DNA from: Cryptomeria japonica
Lineage: Eukaryota; Streptophyta; Pinopsida; Cupressales; Cupressaceae
Length of the DNA: 64,000 bases
Assembly: GCF_030272615.1 (NCBI RefSeq)
Contig: NC_081410.1
Location: forward strand, 285,387,957-285,451,956
Direction of reading: 5' to 3'
Positions 46,863 to 56,221 of this stretch are shown here, one piece after another (position 1 is the stretch's first letter; the number at the start of each line of letters is the position of its first letter). The notes under the pieces were generated by a model. It was not told where the DNA came from. It saw only the letters and a program-made list of their open reading frames with translations, and did no database searches. The position numbers and the translations under genes were made by a program.

Positions 46863-47500
46863 GTGGCTGCTCCAAACAAAGAGCAAGACTTGACTCAAAA
46901 GGGTAAACAAGGGGAGAAACCTAAGGCTCCTACAATATCAAATATAGGTATTGCTACTACAAAATCTCCTACTAAGGTTGTGTTTCCATTCAACATAGTG
47001 GAGAAAATAAAGAAGGATAACCTTAATGTCTCTATGTGGGATGCTCTTTCTATCCCATATCAAAGAGACCTCTTAAAGAAGCCTTGAAGGACATTAATAT
47101 TGTAGAGGTGACAACAAAAAGTTGTAGCTCTTCAACTCCGACAAGTTTGGTACAACCTATGGAGGTGGAGAAATCAAAGAAAATCAGTAAGCCCCCTCCC
47201 TTCTATCTTTCTCAGTAAGCCCCCTCCCTTCTATCTTTCTCTGATTATAGGAAATAATCTTGTTCATAATTGCATGATAGATAGTGAGGCTAGTAGCCCA
47301 GTTAAGCCTAAAGAAGTAGTTGATTGTCTAGGCATCAAATATGATCTTGTGACAAGAGGGGTTGTGCAACTAGATGGCACATCAGTTCAGATTGTGGGGG
47401 TCATAGAGGATCTAAATTTACCCTTATATGCCTGCCTGGGTTGTAGTGTGTTGCAAGATGTTTTTGTTATTGACCTCCTGACCTAATTTTCCATTTGTTT
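46863..47500 (+). pseudogene. Element H aspartic protease
   Basis: The frame near 47,246-47,486 reads IIGNNLVHNCMIDSEASSPV, KPKEVVDCLGIKYD, LDGTSVQIVGVIEDLNLPLY, then CLGCSVLQDVFVIDL. This is the retropepsin fold of plant gypsy elements, with the active site D-S-G-A changed to D-S-E-A in this copy, so it would be inactive even without the stops. A Lys/Thr-rich linker and FNIVEKIKKDNLNVSMWDAL (46,999-47,058) precede it. A short direct duplication of ccccctcccttctatctttc at 47,192-47,240 breaks the frame between the two. Confidence 0.75.
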
Positions 47501-47865
47501 ATCAAGGGAATTCACTGCTAAGCTAGGGGGTTACCTATCCTCTGATTGGTCTCACATGTTATTCAAGACAAGATCTGGCACAAAGGTGACCATCAAGATA
47601 GAGCCTATTGCAAAGGATCACATTTAACCTTATACCCCAGGCCCTATCAACATGAACTGCTCTGTACAAAAGTAGAAAGAAGAAGTTTCAATCAGAGAGC
47701 GTACAACTCAATTGGAAGAGGTTCCTAATTGCATACTTGATGAGTGGGCAAATGCATTTTATTTTGATCCCATTGATGAGGTTAATGATACCGACCTTGG
47801 TACATATTGTATTCATGAAAAAGATACCCTATCCCAAATCTTTCAAAGGAAAGAAATTACATGCA

Positions 47866-48235
47866 TGGATTGTGGGACATGTTCTTTGATGGGCCAAGGA
47901 ATAAAAATGGTATAGGGGCTAGTGTATTACTTTATTTTAGATGCACTAAGAATGTAGCTAAGTATGAAGCCTTGGCTTTGGGTCTCCAAATGAAACAAAG
48001 AAGAGGGATCAAATCCTTAAGAGTGTATGGAGATAGCGAGCTGGTTGTTAATTAGATAAGAGCTCAAAGCATCACAAAGAACAATCTCCTCAAGTCTTAT
48101 AAGTATAGAGAATACGACCTAATTGAAGGATTTGAGGCCTTCAATATTTCTAGTATCCCTAGAAACTAAAATGAACATGCTGATAGGTTAGCAACAGTTG
48201 GTTCTTAGCATGGCATTCCATCTCATGTTGCAGTA
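47866..48235 (+). pseudogene. Extra RNase H1-like domain of element H, upstream of RT
   Basis: The frame reads WDMFFDGPRNKNGIGASVLL, KNVAKYEALALGLQMKQRRG, IKSLRVYGDSELVVN, then a stop, IRAQSITKNNLLKSYKYRE, and EGFEAFNISSIPRN, NEHADRLATVG. All four acidic residues of an RNase H1 active site can be placed: Asp in FFDG, Glu in KYEA, Asp in YGDSE, Asp in HADRLA. This is the additional (archaeal/plant RNase H1-type) domain known from Tat-group gypsy elements. Here it lies between protease and RT rather than after the element's own RNase H. Two TAG/TAA codons interrupt it. Confidence 0.8.
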
Positions 48236-48239
48236 GAGA

Positions 48240-48660
48240 AAGAACACTAAATCAGACTTGTGAGACATGCAGTGCCTGATAACCAAGTCAATTGGCAAGT
48301 CTTTGATTCTGATTAGAAAGTTGTAAATTTTCTACAAGATGAGGTATAGTTCTCACACAAGAAACAAATGCTGATACAAAATCAATATGGAGATCAAATT
48401 ATGCATCTCAATTCCAATAAACTACCCAAGGGATTGATCCCCTTGGAAGGGATCTTTAACACTAATGGTCAAATGAAAGGTAGAGTAATGAACCTAGCCA
48501 CAAGGAAAGGAGACTACAAATCAATATCCATGGTGGAAGGAAAATCTCTCATTTTGGGAAAGGCATGTTCCCAAATAGATCAAATCATTTTTGTCAACCT
48601 TTGTCAGGAATACAGTGATTTTTTTTCTTTTTTCACTAGTTTGACACTAGTTTAGCTCAA
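48240..48660 (+). pseudogene. Element H pre-RT linker
   Basis: GDYKSISMVEGKSLILGKAC and FVNLCQEYSDFF (48,508-48,640) correspond to the linker that precedes RT in Tat-like elements (a NLG..EE.K...I...L ... LLK.YKDVFAW-type stretch). No catalytic role is known for it. Confidence 0.5.
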
Positions 48661-49545
48661 CATACTATAGAGAAAGATCCTAATGAAAAGCCTATTATAC
48701 AAAAGCAAAGAGCTATAATCCCCAATGTTGAGCCTTTGATGAGAAAAGAGCTATCCAAGCTTATAGAATCCAACATATTTTTTTCCAATTAAGCATTCTT
48801 CTTGGGTAGGTAATCTTGTTCTAGTTAGGAAGAAGAATGTGGAAATAAGATTGTGTGTAGACTTTAGGGATCTCAATAGAGACTCTCTTAAGGATCATTA
48901 TCACCTCCATTCCATGGAACAAGTTTTAGCCAAAGTTAGTGGCTTTGAAAGATTTTCATTCTTGGATGCATACTCAGGGTATAACCAAATCCTAGTCCAA
49001 GAATAAGACCAATATAAGACTGCATTCACTACTAAATGGGGCACTTATGCCTATTATAAAATGAATTTTGGACTAACAAATGCAGGTGAAACTTTGCAAA
49101 AAGTCATGGATATGGCCTTTAAAGGGGAATTAGAAAAAAAATGTACATGTATATCTTGATGATATCACTGTATATTCCAAACATGCAGTAGACCAATTTT
49201 CTCACCTTGAGCAAGTATTCAAGAAGTGCATGGAATATGGTGTGTCCTTGAACCCCAACAAGTGTGTATTTTCCACTAATCAGGGCAAGCTTTTAGGACA
49301 TATTGTATCTAAAGAGGGTCTGGACATTGATCCAGAGAGAGTGGAATCCATTGTGTCTCTTTTACTCCCAAGTCATAAGAAAGGCTTACAAAGCTTCCTT
49401 AGAAGGATTAATTTTTTTAGAAAGTTCATCCTCAACTTGGCTGCTATGATAAAACCTCTCACAACCATTTTAAAGAAAGACACAATCTTCAAATGGACCA
49501 AGGAGGGTAAGGAAGCCTTTGATTAGATAAAGTAGGCCATTGCTA
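48660..49545 (+). pseudogene. Element H reverse transcriptase
   Basis: The plus-strand RT blocks are in order: SSWVGNLVLVRKKNVEIRLC, VDFRDLNRDSLKDHYHLHSM, FERFSFLDAYSGYNQILVQE, KTAFTTKWGTYAYYKMNFGL, then VHVYLDDITVYSK with YLDD at 49,152-49,163. The thumb reads CVFSTNQGKLLGHIVSKEGL and FFRKFILNLAAMIKPLTTIL in the open frame 49,230-49,526. Frameshifts near 48,790 and 49,135 and one TAA disrupt it, but the catalytic aspartates remain encoded. The sequence belongs to plant Ty3/gypsy (non-chromovirus, Tat-like in style). Confidence 0.92.
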
Positions 49546-50000
49546 AGGATCCTACCTTGGTCAATCCTAACTATGAGAACATCTTATACACTTTGGGAGG
49601 AGATGCAAGTATATTTTCTTTCCTAACAAGGTTAAATTAGAATGGGTTGGAGTATCCCATCACTTTTTTTAGTGAAGGCTTAAAAGAATATAAACTCAAG
49701 TAGAATTATGTGGAGAAGTAGGCCATCACAGTTTTTAGAGCATTGAAAAAAATCACACATGCTCTCAAATAAATAGATTTAACTCTTAGTCCCACATGCC
49801 AGCATGGAGGAATTTCTTCTAAATAGGGATATAGGTGATAAGAGGGCAAGATGGATCACCATGGTCATGAAATATGAACTTAACATCAAGATCACTAAGA
49901 TAGTAAGAGGTAGATGACTCTGTGAGTAGTTTATTTCAATATTTACAAAATATCCAGAGGTCTCCCTCTTACTGCAGGAAGAGGAGCAACTTGAAAGTCA
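49546..50000 (+). pseudogene. Element H RNase H (own domain), degraded
   Basis: The sequence following RT reads DPTLVNPNYENILYTLGGDA, then GLEYPITFFSEGLKEYKLK, and ITVFRALKKITHAL, the standard gypsy RNase H blocks (KPL.LY...D.A......, P..Y.S..L...E..Y). Four TAG/TAA codons fall within it. It is more decayed than the extra RNase H upstream. Confidence 0.65.
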
Positions 50001-50027
50001 AGAAAATATACACGTTGGTTGGTTTGA

Positions 50028-51258
50028 GGATATGTCTTCTTTCCTAAGGGATGATAGTTATTCTCCTCACTTTGATAGAATGAAAAGAAGGCATCTCAGA
50101 CTTCAATCCATCCCTTATGCCTTAGTGGATGGCATTTTGTTCAAAAGAGACCTAAACAGTGTCCTACTAAGGTGCATAAAGGAGGATCAGACCATCAGGC
50201 TCGTAGAAGAATTTTATAATGGCCCCTCAGGTGGATATTTCTTAGCTAGAACTACCACCATGAAGATTATCAGGGTAGTATATTATTGGCCATCTTTATT
50301 TGGTGATGCCCACAAGTGCTAAGATAGTGTAAAGAATGTGCACTCTTTGTAGATAAACAAAGGTTGGCTGCTCTTCCTCTTCATCCCATTTCAACCGATC
50401 AACCCCTTGCACAATGGGGCCTTAACTCTATTAGTCCCATAATACCATGTCAAGTTAAAGCCATAAATGGATTTTGGCTACCACAAATTATGTCATAAGG
50501 TGGACAAAGGTAGTTTCTCTAAAGGATGCAACCAAGAATTTAGTGGTTCAGTTCCTTGAGGGGATTGCAACTAGATTTGGAACTCCTTCCACAATTATAT
50601 TAGATAATGCAAAGGCCTTTGTAGGATCTCATATCAGATTATGGGTGGTCCAACATGATGTATTCTTGAAGAAATCATCAAATTATTATCCTCAAGGAAA
50701 TGGCCTAGCTGAGTCTTCCAACAAGAATCTCATCAGGATCATCAAAAGGACTCTTGATGATAATAAAAGTTCTTGGCACCTAAAGTTGGGAACAACCCTA
50801 TGGGCTAATAGAATCACTCCAAAAAGAGAATTAGGTAGCTCCCCCTTCATGTTGGTATATGGGAGGGAAGCAAGGCTTCCCTTGAGTTACCTTATATTGA
50901 TTTAGCACACCAGCTGGAGCTCCTAGAAAATGATGCCATGTCAATCAGGTATGCAAAGCTCACAGAATTGGAAGAGGTCAGAGAAAGGGGTATGCAGACC
51001 CTAAGTGTCCATCAGGGTCAAGTGAAGAGATATTTTGACAAGAAGGATACCTTTAGGACCTTGAAAGTTGGAGACCTTGTCCTGAAGTGGGATGTTGATA
51101 GAGCAAAGCCAGGAAGATACTCAAAGTTTGATGCAATATGGAATGGTCCTTATGTGATTACAAGTTGCAAGGAGGCAAATTATTTCAATTTGTCAAGGAT
51201 GAATGGTGACACCCGCCTTATTACATTTAATGGTATTCACTTCAAATCATGTGCTTAG
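50028..51258 (+). pseudogene. Element H integrase
   Basis: The zinc-finger region reads EFYNGPSGGYFLARTTTMKI and VVYYWPSLFGDAHKC (50,210-50,322), with CKECALFVDKQ in a shifted frame. The core follows: TNYVIRWTKVVSLKDATKNL (50,480-50,540; first Asp now Asn), FGTPSTIILDNAKAFVGSHI (second Asp, 50,578-50,635), and NYYPQGNGLAESSNKNLIRI (Glu, 50,680-50,740). The C-terminal part continues in another frame (50,938-51,258): VLKWDVDRAKPGRYSKFDAI and WNGPYVITSCKEANYF, the GPF-like module. It ends at the TAG at 51,256. No chromodomain is seen. Confidence 0.88.
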
Positions 51259-51487
51259 GGTGATTTTTAAGTTTCTTGTAAATATTTTTAAATGTTTTTT
51301 TAGTTTTCTCAAGAAGTGCATGTGCATAGGTTGTTCTTTCCAAAATGGTAGAATTTTGATGTCTCACAGGTTGCAGGGGCAAAAATTTTGTTGTCTCTTT
51401 CAGACCTTGACTCTATACCCAATGGAATATTTAAGGCCTCTGGTCTTTTGCACAAGTAGGCTTGTCACCCCTCTAATTCACCAAAAA
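51259..51487 (+). other. Element H 3' untranslated region
   Basis: Non-coding. No clean polypurine tract is visible before the LTR; only caccaaaaa immediately precedes 51,488. Confidence 0.5.
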
Positions 51488-52033
51488 TGTTGACTATTTC
51501 GATGTCAACCTTGGCCTTGAACATTGTTGATTTGAGACATTTTAGACTGGCAAAAAACCCTTAGGGAAAAACAATTTTTGAGCCCTAAAACCCTAAACCC
51601 TAGGTGTTAAGGCTTTTAAGACCTTGGCCCAGGTGGTCAAGTTACTAAAGATCCACCGATTGGAAGGTTTAAGTCCATGGCAGGGTTAGTTTCTTCGTTT
51701 CTTCCTATCAGCTAGCGAGGTCCTTGACCTTTTTGGCATAGCTTGCCGATGGCCGTAGAGGTGAAAAACATCTTGCCAAAGGGCTGGGTCTTGGAGAAAA
51801 AGTTGAGGTCCATGGTGGGGCCCAATGACATATCATAGTCCATGGTGGGACTCAACCTACAAGAGATAGTGAAGGGCCTTTTCGGCCATACTATTGAGGG
51901 TGACAAAGGCAAAAATGCCTCTGGTCAAAAAGCTATCTGTCCAAAAGGGCCAAAGGGAGTAGAGGGTCCCGTGTGATACGTCATCCCAGGTGGACAAGTC
52001 GGCGACTTCTAGGTGGTCTTGGTGGACACTTAG
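51488..52033 (+). repeat. Element H 3' LTR, truncated by element I
   Basis: Starts TGTTGACTATTTCGATGTC and is collinear with 41,852-42,435. Homology stops at ggtggacacttag (52,033), where element I begins. Confidence 0.8.
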
Positions 52034-53296
52034 TGATGAGTTGAGACATTAGCATATTTTTATCCTCATAAATCTTATGTTTTTGTCATAGTTTGATTTA
52101 CATAATAGTAATGATGTATCAAAAGTTTACTATATGTATTTCAGATGTTAGCCTGAACCTATTAAAACATGTTTTGTCTTTGCCAGTTTATTCCTACAGT
52201 CATGTTATTCATTCCTGTTTCCATGCGGATTGTTTAGGCAAAATCATGTGTGAAATTAATAGATGTTTTGAATAATTAAAATAGATGTGTATGTTCTTGT
52301 ATGTTATTTCTTTTTGTGATTGCAGGAATAAATTGATGCTCTTAGGAAGGCTCTCCTATCGCGCCAGTTGCAGTAGGAGACATTCAAAGAGGGACTGAAA
52401 GATCAAATCAATAGAAATGCTGATGAGCGTAACACACGACAGAGGAAAAGTAATTGCACATAGTTTACTAATGTCTTACTCAAAGTAGATATTAGTGTTG
52501 AAAATATCGCCATGATGTGCTATGATTGTGGTTCGGTTTAGATCTATATTATCAATGACTTAACTCCGTCTGTTTCCTTTCTTGATTAGTTATCTGCCTC
52601 TTCTAATTGGTGTGATCTGTGTAATAGGAAGTAATTATTTTGTTTTAAATAAATGTCTTTATCTCTTTTCTAAGGTTAGATAGAAAAAGAGAGAAAGCGA
52701 AGCAGAGGATTTTAGAAATAAAGTTATAAGTGTTTTGAGTTTCCTTTTATGCTGAATCATGTAATGACTTCCAAAGAATAATGAATAAAAATATGTTATT
52801 CTGAGCACTTAGAGTTGTTTTTGGGAAGCCTGGAATCACTCATCCAAGGGGGCCCACTTGGTGAGTGTTCCTATGCCTTTGTTAAGATTAGTTTTCTTCT
52901 TTAGATGCAGTAGATGTTCTTGCATTGATTGTTCCTACAGCCATTGGAAATAGATCCATTGAGTGTTCCTGCAGCCAAACCAAAATAGAGTAATTTATGT
53001 TGAGTGACATTGAACTTAGCTAGTATTGTTTGAATGAATTTATGTTAATGTAGAATTTTTCATGTAGCCTTTCAATAGTTTCAATTCTTTCTTATCTTTT
53101 CCTCATAATGCTAGTTGCTGCAGTAATGCATAGTAGCTATTGCAGAAACTTAGTGCAGACCCATTTCAAGTATTACGTCCTTGGGTTGACAATAAAATGA
53201 ACACTAGCTATGGAAATAGTGACTTTACCAAGTGAATGTCCAAACTTCAGGTTAAGACTTCAATTGGAGTTATTATTCTTATTGTTGGGTTAAACA
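52034..53296 (+). repeat. Element I 5' LTR (Ty3/gypsy)
   Basis: It starts TGATGAGTTGAGAC right at the break in the H LTR and ends gggttaaaca, followed after four bases by a tRNA-Asp-type primer site. The outer 5 bases before it are cttag. No second LTR of this element is in the window. Confidence 0.7.
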
Positions 53297-53300
53297 TTTT

Positions 53301-53318
53301 TGGCTCAGTTGCTGGGGA
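53301..53318 (+). promoter_or_regulatory. Primer-binding site of element I (tRNA-Asp type)
   Basis: TGGCTCAGTTGCTGGGGA is close to the site of F (TGGCACTGTTGCCGAGGA) and to the canonical plant gypsy Asp site. Confidence 0.75.
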
Positions 53319-53419
53319 TGGTGTCAAACTAAGAGCTTGTTATGGTTATTTTCTTTTCCATTTTCAGTTAATTGTTTTTTTGGCATACCTGATTGTTCAA
53401 TTTTTTTTTATGAACCTGC

Positions 53420-53765
53420 ATGCATAGGCAAAGAAGAGATGTTCTAGGTAGATTTATACCCAGTCACCCTAATCAAGAAGAAATCAATTCCCTAGATATA
53501 AATCCTTTTGCTGAACTTTATCAAACCCCAGAGAATTTGAACCACCCTGAATCTGAATTTCTAGAAGGCAGTCTTCAGTTCCTTTTTGGACTACTAGAAG
53601 AAGAATTTTATTTGGTAACTCCTCCACTAGTCCAATGCAAGGAAATCCACCTCCTGGTGGGAATAATCCACCTTTGGACCCAACATTTGAGTTCCCCATA
53701 TTTGATCAACATGATAATGCTAATCTCAAGAATATTCCAACTTCTTCTTGATGAATAATAATGAA
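53420..53765 (+). pseudogene. Element I gag, N-terminal part only
   Basis: Reads MHRQRRDVLGRFIPSHPNQE and LDINPFAELYQTPENLNHPE from 53,420. After a frameshift near 53,620 it continues GNPPPGGNNPPLDPTFEFPI and FDQHDNANLKNIPTSS. The last block parallels NFEFPIVNFVEDTPMKNIPH of F gag, so I and F are related. The reading is cut by the J insertion before the main gag domain. The rest of the element is not in the window. Confidence 0.75.
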
Positions 53766-53781
53766 CAACAGATACCCTAAC

Positions 53782-53959
53782 TGGTACTAAGAGGGGGGGT
53801 GAATCAGTACAGACAAAAAATTTCTAAACAACTTATAAAGTTAAAGAAATACCAACCGGTTGTCTTCATTACTAAACTTAACCATGGCAATACTGGTTAA
53901 ACACAGTAAGAATCCAGACAACATAAATTGATAAGTCTGAACACTTAAAATACATTCAA
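53782..53959 (-). repeat. LTR J, first part
   Basis: In reverse orientation it begins tggtactaagaggggggg, i.e. the LTR ends CTTAGTACCA on the minus strand, like LTR L (61,987) in layout. It is interrupted by element C and resumes after 60,598. Confidence 0.65.
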
Positions 53960-53964
53960 TACTT

Positions 53965-54750
53965 TGTTGGCAAATGCACACTCCAATGAGAAATTGTAGG
54001 TGATTGAAGTTTTGTCATTGATGGCAACCTTGCAATCATATGATACCGGCAATGATAAAATACTGGCACCAACAACGACAAACTCTACACCAACACACAG
54101 AACACAGGCAGTGAAAGGAAGGATATCGACATCCTAGCTGACAAGAATTTTGTTTAAAATGTATTTTGTAATTAATTTTAAAATCATTGTAAACCGACAT
54201 GGCGAGTTGTAATATGACTCATATATGTATGAGATCATTGTAGATCATTTTGAAATAAAGAGATAGGCAAAATTATGCAAACCTGATATGTGAATCATTG
54301 GTTAAGGGTTTATGTATATAGCAAAGCTTAAAACGGTACTGGATCTGGCATAGTAGATGCTAATTTGAAGCAGTACAAGACTTTGGATTAATATAATCCA
54401 TTTTTGTAAGTCAGTGTGACTTGTTTTGTAATTGAGCAGTGAGCTTTAGGCACTTGGCCTTCCTACATGTGCATGCCCCTATTGTAAGAGTAATATTCTC
54501 TTATTGGCCAGTAAGCGAATATTGTGGGTCACAAATCCCACCGAGGTTTTTCCCACACTGGGTTTCCTCATTAAAATACTATGTTATGGTGTGCTTCTCA
54601 TGTGGTTTTTGTTATTCTTGTTTACTGCATTATTTCTGGTTTACTAGTACACAGTTTTAATATGCTTTTCATGTTTTTAAATCAAGTAAATTTACCTACC
54701 GGTTAGATACTGATTCACCCCCCCTCTCAGTATCTCTGGGAATCCTAACA
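53965..54750 (+). repeat. Element C 5' LTR
   Basis: Collinear with the 3' LTR. A TATA-like palindrome gactcatatatgtatgagat lies near 54,216-54,235 (catatatata in the 3' copy), a likely core promoter. The end tgattcaccccccctctcag precedes the terminal CA. Confidence 0.95.
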
Positions 54751-54765
54751 ATTGGTATCAGAGCC
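54751..54765 (+). promoter_or_regulatory. Primer-binding site of element C (intact initiator-Met type)
   Basis: attggtatcagagcc directly follows the 5' LTR; TGGTATCAGAGC is the canonical plant copia primer site. Confidence 0.95.
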
Positions 54766-54821
54766 TGGTCCTCTATTTTCAAAAGCCTAACAACTTGAGG
54801 AAGATCTTGTCACTGGTAGAG

Positions 54822-55931
54822 ATGGAAAATTTGAGAAAACAATTGGAAACAGCTCTTGCAGACTATGATGCAGAAAAAAGTGAAGAATATAAAACTTGCA
54901 GATGATCTAAAGGCTGCTCAGGATATTATTCAAGCACTTCAGGAAAATTTTACTATTGCAAGGAACAAGAGAAGAGAACTTTGTGAAAAGATGCAGAATG
55001 AGGAAAATGAAAAGGAAACTCTTAATGATCTGGTAAATAAGCTAAGACAAGAGATCAATACAACAAAGAATGAGATGTAGGATATGACTATGATATTTTG
55101 TAAAGAAATTGAAGATAGAAAGAAGAATGAAGAAGACTTGGTTAGAAGACTAAATGATGCTGGAAATGAAAACACAAGACTCAGTCATAAGAATGATATG
55201 CTAAAGATAGATCTAATTCACTTGAAGCATGACAAAACTGAACTCATGAGACAAAAAAACTTCTTGGAGAATGAACTAACTGCTGCAAATCATCACAAGG
55301 AGAAATTTAAGAAAAGTTCAGAAGAACTTGGTGACATGCTGAAGAATTAGAAACCAAATGGTGACACAAATGGCCTTGGCTTTGAAATTGGTGAAAGCTC
55401 TGGTACTGCAAACAATCACGATCATAACAAACCTGTAAGACAACCTACTGCTTACAAATTTAATGGAAAATAGTTTAACTATAACAAGTATGGTCATAGA
55501 GAAAATCAATGTAGATCTAGAAATTATTAGAATACCAATACACCCACCAGTCAATGTTCTAAATGCAATAAAGTTGGTCATAACTCAGAGAATTGCAGAA
55601 TGAATGTAAGGTGTTATGTTTGTGGAAGATTTGGACACTTATCTAATCAATGCAGAACACATACCGACATAGGATATGGGAAAGCTATTTAGAAGAACAA
55701 TGTGACTTGTTATGCTTGTAACAAAATTGGACATATTGCAAAATTTTGTAGAAGGCATCACCGGCAAATAACAAAGGTCATAGTTTGAAAGGTAAAGAAA
55801 AGGTTGAAGAGGTAAAGCAAGAATTCTCAAAACAATGGATCAGAAAGTTAGATCTGAATGTTGATGGGAATACTCCTCCACCGACAGAACAGAGTAACAC
55901 TCCACCAGTAGGAGACTCTTCATCCAACTAA
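54822..55931 (+). pseudogene. Element C gag: coiled coil plus four zinc knuckles
   Basis: Begins at the ATG at 54,822 (MENLRKQLETALADYDAEKS). A frameshift near 54,885 moves to the frame of 54,856-55,350, a coiled coil with ARNKRRELCEKMQNEENEKE, FCKEIEDRKKNEEDLVRR and NDMLKIDLIHLKHDKTEL. Zinc knuckles follow: FNYNKYGHRENQC (first Cys lost), CSKCNKVGHNSENC (55,558), CYVCGRFGHLSNQC (55,615), CYACNKIGHIAKFC (55,708). A tail, FSKQWIRKLDLNVDGNTPPP, ends at the TAA at 55,929. In-frame TAGs occur at 55,078, 55,348, about 55,471, about 55,528 and 55,690. The last lies between the final two knuckles, as in D and A. It is homologous to D gag along its length, so it is a copia-type Gag without protease or pol. 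Confidence 0.88.
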
Positions 55932-56221
55932 AGATAAATCCTTTGGGGGTTTAGCAACAAAATGAAAAACTTGCTATTATTCCCTCAGCTAATGGTGAGA
56001 AGTTGAAATTGCTTCTATACCGATAGATGACTTAAGTTGTGACTTAACCGATAGGCATTAAATATGGTAGTTGGCAAAAATAACATTATAAAGCAAGTGT
56101 TTTGGCTCTTTTCTCATTCACCGAACATTCAAATCTTCGAGAGCGCAAAAATTCCTGAGCGAAGAAGTGAAGCAATCTATCAAATCATTCATCCCTAAGG
56201 CAAATTGAGGTATTTATAGCT
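55932..56221 (+). promoter_or_regulatory. Leader / possible internal promoter of element C ORF2
   Basis: Between gag and ORF2 lie a TATA-like cattataaagc at 56,084-56,094, gagcgaagaagtgaag near 56,158-56,173 (shared with A), and AGGTATTT at 56,208-56,215, six bases before the ORF2 ATG. This could be an internal promoter with leader, or a splice site on a subgenomic RNA. Neither is proven by sequence alone. Confidence 0.4.

Larger units (their letters stand above)
41852..52033 (+). mobile_element. Element H: Ty3/gypsy retrotransposon with extra RNase H before RT
   Basis: Repeat copies at 41,852-43,204 and 51,488-52,033 are collinear (ctaaaaccctaaaccctagg block; gggcctttttggccacacta). The 3' copy is cut off by element I. 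Between them, all on the plus strand, are a primer site, gag, protease, an RNase H1-like domain, RT, degraded RNase H and integrase. Gag is interrupted by an LTR-like insertion (about 44,065-45,950). A duplication at the outer ends cannot be checked because the 3' LTR is incomplete. Confidence 0.85.
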
